In this document: piece by piece, positions 14,309 to 24,671 of the stretch
Position numbering within the stretch: the first letter of the stretch is position 1
Layout of the letters: the number at the start of each line of letters is the position of its first letter
Origin: Lineus longissimus
Taxonomy: Eukaryota; Nemertea; Pilidiophora; Heteronemertea; Lineidae
Assembly: GCF_910592395.1 (NCBI RefSeq)
Contig: NC_088323.1
Location: 1,612,001 to 1,676,000 of the forward strand
Reading direction: 5' to 3'
DNA: 64,000 nt
Made by a program: the position numbers and the translations under genes
The notes under the pieces: model-generated
Database searches by the model: none
The model's input: the letters and a program-made list of their open reading frames with translations, nothing else
What the model was told of the DNA's origin: nothing

Positions 14309-14414
14309 CTATTTTGAGAAGGATCAGCAAATGTGTATGAAAGGACAAAAGAGGGAGATTTTTTTAAGAATACAATAAAAAGATAGCATGGTAGGAGCAC
14401 CGACCGTTTGGCAA
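14309..14414 (-). CDS. Possible internal coding exon, hydrophobic
   Basis: On the minus strand an acceptor ending 'atgttttcag' and a consensus GTAAGTAT donor bracket 106 bp. One frame is open through both sites (phase 1 in, phase 2 out) and encodes RSVLLPCYLFIVFLKK then SFVLSYTFADPSQN, which could be part of a membrane segment. No neighbouring exon in matching phase was identified. The family is not recognised, and the exon could be chance. Confidence 0.2.
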
Positions 14415-15399
14415 CTGAAAACATGATAGACTTTGAATATGTTTAAGGGTGAGCTCGCCAGCAAACTGATTGCTGGCCAAGGCTGAATGTTTAAAGTCAC
14501 ACGAAGCCCAAGGAAAATATTACATTTTTTATCATATTGTGTTATCATCTTTTTCCGTGATGCATGAGAACACATCCACATTCAGACGAGAAAAATAGTC
14601 CCTGCTTATTGACACTCTCTTAGTCTAAATATATATCACCTCTTTTGCCGGCAATACAATTCTTGGATCCTGCGACAATTTTTGGGAGCATTCAACGAAA
14701 TGTGTTGTGTCAGATTTGTTCCATCTAAAGGAACCAAACTAAAGAGCGTGTGAAGGAGTAACCTCACAGGAGAAATTTAGCCATGACATGAAATTTTTCT
14801 AGACAATGATGTTTTACAGAAGCAACGAGTCCGTGATAATGAAAAGAAATGTTATTGTGATTTGGTAGGTTATTTTGACAAATTCGCCGTTTATCTTGGC
14901 ATGCTTCTGGTTACCACTTGCTAGCCTCTAGACTTATTTTTTCCACCGGTAATTCAGGATAATGGGTCCCCTGATAAGACAGCTGACATCTTTGATAGCA
15001 ATTCCCACGCAATCTGCATGACATTTGAAACCCACCAATAGCTCAACACTGCTAGTTAATTATGTCTGACATTTACAGTCAAATTAGGCTTTTTATCTGT
15101 GCTTCCATGAACCAAGGCATCCGTGTCTTGGGTTTACCTTTCGCTGTCAGTCAGGCTTTCAGCAGCATGGTTGAGCGAGAGGAAGACGTGAATTTATCAC
15201 CAATATATGAAATTCTAAATGTTTAAGAACAAAAATTCTTATCAATTCTCATGGCAGTGCAGGAAGTAAGACCAACCACTTCCAACACCTATTCATAGTT
15301 TGGCTTAATGTTTGTGATTTTTCCCGAGATGTGGCTATGGAACACCAGTTCTAACAATTTGTCGATTAAAACACAATGACGCCTTACCATCTATTCCTT

Positions 15400-15517
15400 G
15401 GGTGATATGAATAAAGACTAGCAAATGCTTTTATCTAAATCTCCATGTACATTTACACTAGGCCTTCCTGTACAAAACCGGAGTAAAAGCATTTGCTAGT
15501 CTTTATTCATATCACCC
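15400..15517. repeat. Near-perfect inverted repeat, 34-bp arms
   Basis: The arm at 15400-15433 (starting 'gggtgatatgaataaagac') is matched base for base by the reverse complement at 15484-15517, separated by about 50 bp. The identity of the arms implies a young structure, such as a foldback element or a recent inverted duplication. No target-site duplication or coding content was seen. Confidence 0.85.
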
Positions 15518-16324
15518 CTTATTTACAAATGCCATCAAAACGATGTTACGACATTTTTATTGACATCGTTGTTGCTTATAAAGGAAGAATATATGCTTGC
15601 CTCGAAAAAGAATCAGTGTTTGCCAATCTCGCGAAGCAACTTGCAGTTTCCTTATCACTTTTAGAATTTTTCTGGTGAAGTTTACTTATAATACAGCCGC
15701 AACAATGTCTTGGTTAATATCAAGTCGTCTTAACCGACAAATGATTACCACAACAGGTCTGTCAACTACGTTGACTGATTCAAGATCCAGATCTGACCAA
15801 TACAGATGGCGATACATCAGACACGAGCTAGATTAATGACTCCTGACAAATTAGACTCCATAAACTATCTGTCTATTTCCACTGATAGACGCAATGTGGG
15901 GCAATCGGCTTCAGTGACAGATGAGTTATCTGTTTGGTCAATGAATTGCTAAAGAACTATGACAATGAACGCATGAGCACGTCGCAGACACAAATGAATT
16001 CGATAAAGGGGCAAGGCAAAAACATTAATTTTCTGTTGTTATCTTTCTAACATTTCATGAACATGAAATCTGGGGGCGTTTTCGTTTTTTCATTTTAATG
16101 ATGGTAATGTCTGGGTAAATACAGTAAAAATCACCTGGGGATGATAACAGTATAAAATCTGATGATAAAAGGACATTATAAACATAAAGATAAAAAAATT
16201 AAACGGATTGGTCAAGTCAAACCAGCTGTGAAAACAAGACTGCAAACCAGAGTGCTCTACTTATGCGAGATTTCTATCACTACAACTTGTAATGCATCCC
16301 AGCAAACCATGGTTTGATGTCAGC

Positions 16325-17732
16325 TCATTCTGTAGATATTGATGCAATATCAAAACTGTGTAGACAAGTTGCCCGTGAGGTAGCCGTGGGAAATTTTCTA
16401 GCACTGCGATTATATCCTGGGAACCATCTAGTGACAACTAAAATAGATGCAGGCTGGGACAAGAAACAACTGAGGAAGGTTCCACATCTGTAAATACAGA
16501 ACACGCAGAAAGAAGCTCGACAAGCAGAAATTTCTGATGATACCCACTGGATATTTTCAATTATGATTGCATACTTATCATTGATCCCATGAGGGCGCTA
16601 AGCTGAACCGTAATGGAGTGCTGGTAACATATTCCATTAGTAGCCAACTATGACATGGCATGCTTTCTCACATCATACTGATTGGTTCAGTGGTAACTTA
16701 CCGAGCCGGTGTGAACCCGAATGGTAAAACAACTAAATTGTCTAATGATTTGAAAAATACCGATTCGGAAATATTATCACCACCTAGTCTTGACACTTCT
16801 TTCCGAAAGAGGACGATTTTGTCGATCATTTTAAACTGGAGATCAACTATCTTAACTGCCATTGATTGGCCTGTAAACATCACTGTTGATATTGAATTCT
16901 GGGTAATTGCCATCAGGTTTCATCATCGACCAATTACTGTGCGGTGCGTTCATTGATATTACAATTGTCGAGTACGCAAATAATTGCCATTTCAAAAGGA
17001 TCAATGCTTTTCTGGATCAATATTTTCTGATGAAATCACGGGATGTTATACCATATGATGATTGATATAAGGAATTGATACCGAAATGTGTGTATTAGTT
17101 GTCGCACCAAACACCAAGGATGGAGCTAAAATGTAGGCCCTAAAGGTGGCAGCCGAGGTTTTGGTCAAAATGACAGCTACACCCGAGGTCCATCCAAATT
17201 TTGGTTGGGCAGCGAAGATGTAAAATGCTTTGATGGTTGCAAGTACAGAGCAATATGTTTGGAGTGAGCTTGTGGTTAACAGCAACTGATCATATGATCA
17301 AATTTAGAATGATATTGTGTAAATTCAAAACAAACTATAAACCAAACCTATACAACCCCAATGGTGGTGCATATTTGATCGAATTAGGAATTACTGGTAA
17401 CTCGATACCTGAGAATATCTTCTGCCCAGAAGCATGAATAAATGTATTAACGCGTTCATCAATCCATAAATTGAAACTTTAGCGTTGGGTGACAAATAAA
17501 TGTAAAACTGGGGATGACCGACCGAATGTGACAGGAACGAATGGTGTGATTTTAACCCTTGAACAGCAAAACGAAGTTTTTGATACACACAGTTTCCAAA
17601 GAAGCTGTTTTTATCCATTAATGATTTCGACAGTTTATAAGTTGATTGGAAAGCCCCATTTTTAAAATCAAAATCAGTCTCGGAAAAGGCAGCAAATAGT
17701 ACCGTCAACAACAGAACCATTCTCCTTTGCAT
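16325..17732 (-). CDS. Secreted protein of unknown family, 4 exons, 305 aa
   Basis: Four minus-strand exons join without breaking frame: 17732-17409 (phase 0 out), 17285-17052 (phase 0), 16898-16702 (phase 2 out, GTAAGT donor) and 16487-16325 (acceptor ending 'tgtatttacag', stop TGA). The ATG at 17730-17732 begins MQRRMVLLLTVLFAAFSETD, a signal peptide, so the product should be secreted. The mature part is rich in beta-type alternating hydrophobic segments such as FYIFAAQPKF and VFFKSLDNLVVLPFGF. I have a weak impression of the IgGFc-binding N-terminal fold, not strong enough to name it. A TATA-like box lies about 70 bp before the ATG. The acceptor of exon 2 has a poor pyrimidine tract and is the weakest link. 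Confidence 0.55.
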
Positions 17733-17797
17733 GGGTGAGACAGTCACTCCTTCAGTAACGAGAAAGGTTAATATCCAGTTGGGCTACCTCCTGTTTG

Positions 17798-17806
17798 ATA
17801 TATATG
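17798..17806 (-). promoter_or_regulatory. TATA-like box of the 4-exon secreted gene
   Basis: On the minus strand 'catatatat' lies about 65-75 bp before the ATG at 17732. This spacing suits a TATA box with a short 5' untranslated region. There is no direct transcription evidence. Confidence 0.35.
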
Positions 17807-19253
17807 CCTAGGTAAGGTCACATTGTTCTTCTTTTGTAACAGAACCTCATTACAAAGCCTTAAATGACGCTGCTGCACAGAGAGAGATTCTACGGTGTTC
17901 TTGTATAGAGAGATTCTGCGGTGTTAGGCTAAAAATTCCATTCAATATCCTGAATCGGTCTTTTGAGGACAAAGTCACAACCAGAAAGCCAAGACGGGAT
18001 TGCTCTGATTATGGGACTATATGTGTGCAAATAATACAGGCCTCAATACTGGACAGTAATCTCACTAAACAAACTGAGTATCTAATTTCAATCAATCACA
18101 ACAACACAAAGCTATAAATTCATAATGGGCAGGTTGTTCTCACCTTTTATTGGAGCCAGCTGGTAAATATTTTCTGCAAATACCGTTGATTATTTGCGGT
18201 TTTGCGGGAGGACCGATACCAACTTTGCAGTGTTTGCAATGAATTACCAAGTTACACAAGATAATGAAATCAGGCTCGCTGTTTGCAGCCGAGTTGAAGT
18301 GCTAATTGGTGTGTGATGTTTGGTGTTTGTTTCGCTCTCATTGTCTTATAAGGTGTTTGCGCAGCCTCTTGCACATTAAGATATTGTGTCGTTAGATAAT
18401 AAGGTACTATTGCAGCATTCAGTTTTTACCATCTTGCGCCATATGTCCTACAAGCCAGGTGAAGACTTTTGGAGGTTTATTTTTTATCATTTTTCTTAGT
18501 TGTTGTTACAAATCCCAAACTGGTTCCTTCTTTTAACATGTTTACGTAATATCATTTGCAACAAGATCCATCTATCCATCCAGGGCTAAGAACTAGCAAA
18601 TAAGTAAGTGGCCGAGTGTTTGCGGTGAAGTGCCCTCCCCCTCCTCCTCCCAGACTAGCACAAGTTCACAAAGATCCCTACACATCAAGGGAGACTGGAT
18701 CTAGGGTTCCAAGGTGACTTTGGTGCTTTGGTAAATAACAATAACAGCTGTCACCGAAAAAAGAGAAACAACTCAATATGGCAGCCAAGTTAATCAAGCT
18801 TTTTTCAATGGAGAACATTGTACAGCGAAACTGACATTGGAAAATGAAATGACGTTTCTTCACTCTTCTAACGGAGCATCTCTAAATTGCTTGATGACAT
18901 AAGGGAAGATTTTTGTTTCATCTATTCTTAGTGCCGTGGTCAGATACCCCTCAAACAAAGTTTCCTCTTGTTTCGAACTTCTGGCATCATTCTAAAATGT
19001 ACTTAAACTGTCAAATTTAAAAAGGAATATGCATTTGTGCACAAAATATTTTGAACTTTCCTTCAAGAAAAGGCTCTGTTTATGGACCAGAACATATTAT
19101 ACTACCATTATATTGCAATGTCGATGCCAGAGACCAATCCTTTTTCTCATTTAGAAAGGGAAAGGGTTCAGATTGAGGGATGAAAAAAAATGTCATCCTG
19201 CATGGCATCAAACAGTTTTTTAGGATGATCTCTCAGCATTAGCTGACTGAATT

Positions 19254-21111
19254 TTATTTATCTTTTTCTAAATGAACGTTCACATTGAGATTGATACTGC
19301 CTTCAACAAAGGTAGTTCTGGACCATTCAGGGTAGTGACTTCTTTCGGAACTTCCGGACCATTCAGACCATCTATGGGAATGACTTCTAGACCATCTTCC
19401 GGACCATTCAGGGCGGTGACTTCCAGACCAACTTCTGGACCAGTGAGGGTAGTGACTTCTGGACCATTGAGGGTGGTAACTTCCAGACCAACTTCTGGAC
19501 CAGTGAGGGTAGTGACTTCTGGACCATTGAGGGTGGTAACTTCCAGACCAACTTCTGGACCAGTGAGGGTAGTGACTTCTGGACCATTGAGGGTGGTAAC
19601 TTCCAGACCAACTTCTGGACCAGTGAGGGTAGTGACTTCTGGACCATTGAGGGTGGTAACTTCCAGACCAACTTCTGGACCAGTGAGGGTAGTGACTTCT
19701 GGACCATTGAGGGTGGTAACTTCCAGACCAACTTCTGGACCAGTGAGGGTAGTGACTTCTGGACCATTGAGGGTGGTAACTTCCAGACCAACTTCTGGAC
19801 CAGTGAGGGTAGTGACTTCTGGACCATTGAGGGTGGTGACTTCCAGACCAACTTCTGGACCAGTGAGGGTAGTGACTTCTGGACCATTCAGGAGAGTAAC
19901 TTCCAGACCAACTTCTGGACCATTGAGGGCGGTGACTTCCAGACCAACTTCTGGACCAGTGAGGGTAGTGACTTCTGGACCATTGAGGGCGGTGACTTCC
20001 AGACCAACTTCTGGACCAGTGAGGGTAGTGACTTCTGGACCATTCAGGAGAGTAACTTCCAGACCAACTTCTGGACCATTGAGGGCGGTGACTTCCAGAC
20101 CAACTTCTGGACCAGTGAGGGTAGTGACTTCTGGACCATTCAGGAGAGTAACTTCCAGACCAACTTCTGGACCAGTGGGGGTGGTAACTTCTGGACCATT
20201 CAGGAGAGTAACTTCCAGACCAACTTCTGGACCAGTGGGGGTGGTAACTTCTGGACCATTCAGGAGAGTAACTTCCAGACCAACTTCTGGACCATTGCGG
20301 GTGATAACTTTTGGACCATTGTGGGTGGTCAATTCTGGAAGACTGTGGGTGGTAGCTTCTGGAAAAACGATAGGGGAAAGGGATGATTTCATGCCATGTA
20401 TAAACAGGAATCTTAATTCTTACTCTACCCGCGCAGATAGACCATCTCCTATGTTATGTTGCTGGTCCTTAATGGTTAATTTATGATTGGTAAGTGAATC
20501 TTGACGACCATCCAAATATCGGCAGTGATAATAGGTCACAATTTTGTGTTAATATCTGTGGCTCTGTACTTTGTATGACGCTGCACTGTTGAGGGATCCT
20601 TCCCAAGTTGCCTGCTATGAGGAATTATTTTTGCAGCTTGGCTGTCAATGTCAACATCAAATAAGGTGACAATATCAATATCAAAAGTCAAATGAACATG
20701 ATTAGAGATTGAAGAAAAGTTTTCTTTAAAAATGACTGGGTTTCCTCAAAAACAACCTGCCACTAGCAACTGACCAGATAGGCTTGAAGAACACCAGAAG
20801 ATATTCAGGTGTGCCTCAATTCACATCACATATAATAAGTCTCCAAGAGCGAGGACATCACAATGACAATATGTTTTATCGTCATCTTTGCACAGACAAA
20901 ATAGTGGTAATAAGGGTTAAAAACGTTGGGGAAAGATTTTGGGCTTAATTTGTTAAAAATTTCGGTTTCGACATTACCGGTTGTACAACAAGGCCTCCAT
21001 GGTTCTATTGCAGAAGTCGAAGAAATTTTGAAAATGTATGACTTACCCTGAAGTCCACGCTGTGGTCCCAACTACCAAAAGGAAGAGTGCCAACGCTGCA
21101 ATCTTCAACAT
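19254..21111 (-). CDS. Secreted Trp/Ser/Arg/His/Tyr-rich tandem-repeat protein, 2 exons, about 389 aa
   Basis: Exon 1 (21111-21047) encodes a clear signal peptide, MLKIAALALFLLVVGTTAWT, and ends with two bases of a codon at a GTAAGT donor. Exon 2 (20358-19254) starts after an excellent acceptor (pyrimidine-rich, 'tttttccag') and supplies the third base. This joins the signal peptide to a frame that is open for 368 codons. The body is about fifteen 20-residue repeats, WSRSHYPHWSRSWSGSYHPQ and variants with SYSPEW or SHRPQW, two of them shortened to 12 residues. There is no Cys and almost no acidic residue. After the repeats comes a non-repetitive tail, TTFVEGSINLNVNVHLEKDK, then TAA. The long frames reported by simple scanning (GPEVGLEV... 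on this strand, SGPVRVVTS... on the other) do not fit the splice phase. I know of no family like it. Trp/Tyr/His/Ser-rich repeats suggest a structural, adhesive or cuticle-type secreted material, but that is inference. Confidence 0.6.
19312..20345. repeat. 60-bp minisatellite built on a 12-bp ancestral unit
   Basis: From 19441 to about 19860 six consecutive 60-bp units are identical and a seventh differs by one base. Flanking units carry scattered substitutions, and two units are shortened to 36 bp. Each unit is two related 24-bp blocks plus one 12-bp block ('agaccaacttct' on the plus strand), pointing to a 12-bp founder. All unit lengths are multiples of 12, so the reading frame is never disturbed. 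It lies inside exon 2 of the secreted repeat gene. Identical central units and degenerate edges are typical of unequal exchange. Confidence 0.95.
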
Positions 21112-21186
21112 AATTATCGATGGCAGCTACCAAAACTTCTCTTGGAGAAAGCAAGATCGAGAATGGCAGAAACACCCTGAAGAGCC

Positions 21187-21194
21187 ATTTATAT
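21187..21194 (-). promoter_or_regulatory. TATA box of the secreted repeat gene
   Basis: On the minus strand 'atataaatgg' lies about 80 bp before the ATG at 21111. This would place transcription start near 21160 with a 5' untranslated region of about 50 bases. A canonical TATA box suits a strongly and tissue-specifically expressed gene. Confidence 0.45.
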
Positions 21195-21235
21195 TCATGA
21201 ATTCAAGTCTCAAAAAAATTAGTACAGCGGTTTAG

Positions 21236-24028
21236 AGCAAATGAAGCAAACTCAGCATTTACAGATTCGTACAAATAAAGAGGCGCCGAAATGAACTTGT
21301 CTATACTAACAAAGCTGGATGCACTTCACATGACGATTACCACAGTCCCAGAGGACCAGAAGTCAGATTCAACGAACTACTGATAGTTCAGCCATTGATT
21401 CAACAACAACAATATCAGTACTATGACACTGATTAAATCTACAAACACGCCTGTTATATCAAAGTCACAAAGTTTAAGGAAACTTATTAGTGCAACTGGT
21501 GATGAGCAAACATCTCATTTTTCTAATGTCAAATGCCACTATCCCATCCCTTGATCGATATATATAGGCCTCATTACTGCCCAACTATTTCACAGACAAT
21601 TTTTCACCTTCGCCTTGACTCACGAAAATTTTATGCCGCAAACATTTTCTGTCATACAGAAATCCGGTTCCACAGCCCCAGGATATTAAAAATAAATGCC
21701 ATCCTGAAAGGTTTAGGGGTTAATCATGCAATTGGTACTCAGTACTAAGAGAGGAACCAGACAGGAAATTGGTTTTCACAGGTGACCGAGGACACTATCA
21801 CCTCAGGACCAATCAAGCAATCATCAGAGTAAGACATCAAATTATCAAACAGTCATCTAGAGTTTCCTCTGGGCACTACATGTGGCAAACCGTACTCCGA
21901 CCAGGATATAGAATCAAAGTCAGTAAAAGCTTTCAATTAAGCAGTTTATTGCAACTGTCGTGAGACCAAACTTAGAGCGTACCCTCTGAAAATTTGTTCA
22001 CAATATTTTTCCATGTGATATTATTTGCACTTCTATATTATTTATTTGGTTATGATTTGACAAAAAAACCACCATCGGAGTAATGTGGGTTTTTTTTCAG
22101 AGAGGACTTCTTTGAGAAGCCACAGCAATATGAAAGTACTTGAAACCCAAAAATTGTCTTCACCTAGATCAGTAAACGTCTTTGGAAAAAAAAGGTCCGA
22201 AAGTACTTCAAAGTTCTGGCAATGATCAACTTCATTCGTCCAAAACAATATGAAAGTCATGACTGCTTTTGGGGGGGGCTTTTTGTCTTCGACAGATTTC
22301 AAAAATATTTTGTTAAAAATATTTATTGACTTCAAAAACCGAAGCAAACTTCGTAATCCGCCGAGATAGAAATGGTGAAAATTTTGAATTTTATTGGTGA
22401 AGAGGAAAAATAAAGAGGGACGAATATTGACAGTCTACAGTTAAGTCAAAGCGAATAGCTGAGCTCAAAAATAACAGTTTTTTCTGACATCTTTTTCCTC
22501 TCCAAAAGTAAGTCTTCAACATAGAACGAATCAAGATGACAGACCGTTACTCACTTTGTATGAGAAAAGGTAAGGAGAGTTACTGATAGATTCCTCTGAG
22601 CCTTCTGACCTAAGTGAAATGTCATGTTTCGGTCATATCGAAGACAAAACCTGGAAGTTCACAGGAGAATTTTGTGACGACAACAATGCCGAGGTGGATA
22701 CTGAGGGAAACTTGAACAAATCAGTTCGTTTTATATTTCTGTCCATTTTGCTATAAAGAAAAGGAGGACAAAACAAAGAATGGATGTGGACTCACTATTG
22801 CCGTTACCTTGTCATAGACCTGACCATATTGAGAACCCATTGCTCATCTCTCTTTATTAGCAATGCCAAGCTGAATGAAAGAATGTCAGAGGAATTCAAA
22901 CCTTGATGTGAACACAATCCCAGTGGATATACTAAAGTAAACATGTACTTCCCCAATATCCAGTCACATCCAAAATCTTGAAATCTCTAAGTCTAACATA
23001 CACCTTTATCGATTTGTTGTCAAGTTCAGTTGTGAATTAAATAAACAATTCGTTTAGAAGTAGGCCCCTTGATGTCTTCAAAGTAAATTGCCAAACCATC
23101 GTCGAAATGAAACGGCTCAGGGGCCCCTTTTCCAATCGCATTCCACAGTATTGGTGAAGTCAATCGGAGGAATTTTGATAATATTTACAGGAAGCTGAAA
23201 TTTTAGCTGGCAATAATTGGAAATTTTAGTTGGCATTTATCAGAAATTTCAGACCAAAAAAAAGATATTTTACCAAATTGTTGACCAAAAAATAACCAGA
23301 ACCGCTTTGAAATTTACAACATTGCCAGCGCTTCCTTTGACATACGATTTCCAAACACGTACCTTCATTTTGTAAACAAGTTTATTCACCAACCACAAAG
23401 TCAAAGTCTTACTTTAATTTGTGCTCTGGATTGGGATAGGAGTAGTTCAGAATTACATCCAAATATTAAGAATTTAAAATCCGAATGACTTAGAAATGAA
23501 TTTTTCACTATCTGCATAGATTTTGCTTTCAACATCACAACAGAAGATACAGCTCAAGGGGTGGAACAAGTGGTTTCCACAAATCCCACATCAAAGATTC
23601 GTCACTCCTGATAAACCGAATCTAAATAAGGCAATGTATCAGATAGTTTTGTATGTGTAGCAAATCTTCAAATATTTGCTCTAGAGCTACACAGTCTCAT
23701 GGAAAATGTTATGCAGGTCTTAATAAGATTCCGTTATTCATGTTCTTAGGTTTCAGTACTATAAGAGTCAGTTCTTTAAGACCTACACTTTGAGTTCATA
23801 ACGAATAAATTTTGGGAAGTTGATCAGTTGGTGATTTACTAAAGACAGCATTGCTACCTATAATCCAAAAACCTCCCTCCTACGTTATTTCCTCGTGGTT
23901 GGCGAGTTTCAGGAAATAAAAACATCTCTCCCGTATGACGTATCCGCATCTATTTTACGTAAAGGTAATTTGTGAAGCAGCCATACATAAAATCGACACG
24001 AATACGTCATAAAATCGACACGAATACG
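21236..24028. other. Spacer with no supported gene
   Basis: Only short frames were found. The region includes a G run at about 22271-22278 and a stretch with repeated 'aatatgaaagt' words near 22130-22255. Its right end carries three copies of a 22-bp tandem repeat. Confidence 0.5.
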
Positions 24029-24051
24029 TCATAAAATCGACACGAATACGT
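23986..24051. repeat. 22-bp tandem repeat, three copies
   Basis: 'cataaaatcgacacgaatac' plus 'gt' is repeated exactly three times, and the word 'tacgtcata' continues just after. Each unit carries a TGACGTA word on the minus strand that resembles a CRE/AP-1 half site. It is adjacent to the end of a 137-codon minus-strand frame. Confidence 0.9.
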
Positions 24052-24435
24052 CATACGTCACAGATTTTGTGATCTGCAGAAACTCGGTAATCAAAAAACC
24101 CAGCACCACTGGCGTTTTCCACACACGGTGAAGATACAGGTTTTCAATAGCTGGAAGTACAGCTATAAATGTCACCAGGGAATCACAAAAAAGAACAATC
24201 TGCTGTTTGTTCAGAACTTTGTAATGTGGTACTGCTTGGGGCTGTAAAGAAATAGCCATTCTGTGGCAAATGTTACCTGCAATCACCCATAAATCCACCC
24301 TTATACTATAGGTCTTCCCCGCATATGTGGCTTGAGATGCAGCAAGTGAGAAGTACCTCGGCATACGAGATCCCAATAGATTTCTATTACTACACTGGAT
24401 ACTTAAAATAGCAAGAGTTTCAAATTGGCTGCCTC
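24029..24435 (-). CDS. Possible terminal coding exon, 137 codons, unknown
   Basis: After an acceptor-like 'ctgtttttttgag' on the minus strand a frame stays open for about 135 codons and stops inside the 22-bp repeat. It contains GKTYSIRVDLWVIAGN, then QPQAVPHYKVLNKQQ and VWKTPVVLGFLITEFLQ, with alternating hydrophobic residues as in a beta-rich extracellular domain. No upstream exon or signal peptide was located. The family is not recognised. Confidence 0.3.
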
Positions 24436-24647
24436 TCAAAAAAACAGGTCAGTTGGGCCACTTGACTAGCTTGTTTCAGCAAATCTAGATGTATATTATA
24501 ACCATCACCACAGCAAGTCGAGATGAACCCATATATGGGATATAGTCTCAGTAAGAGTCAGTTATTAAGAGAGATGTCTAATTTCTAATGTTTCCTAGAG
24601 GGCTGGTATATCAAACTGATGATTAATTTGAAGCTACAACTGCCCCT

Positions 24648-24671
24648 CCCCCCCCCCCCCCCCCCCCCCCC
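24648..24671 (+). repeat. Poly-C tract (24 bp)
   Basis: An uninterrupted run of 24 C in a non-coding context. The surrounding Pro-rich frame is an artefact of the run. Confidence 0.9.

Noticed and set aside
16681-16735. tRNA-like A and B box words ('ggttcagtggta', 'ggtgtgaaccc')
   Set aside because: No cloverleaf can be drawn, and the words fall at the boundary of a coding exon of the secreted 4-exon gene.
19280-20392. 370-codon minus-strand frame (GPEV/GLEV/TTLN repeats) as the product
   Set aside because: Its ATG lies upstream of a strong acceptor inside the presumed intron, and its frame does not match the two leftover bases of the signal-peptide exon.
19272-20486. 404-codon plus-strand frame (SGPVRVVTS repeats) as a gene
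   Set aside because: It is a by-product of the stop-free minisatellite. The plus strand has no signal peptide, promoter or splice partner, whereas the minus strand has a phased signal-peptide exon.
23986-24051. CRISPR-like direct repeats
   Set aside because: The units are contiguous with no spacers and the genome is animal, so this is a simple tandem repeat.
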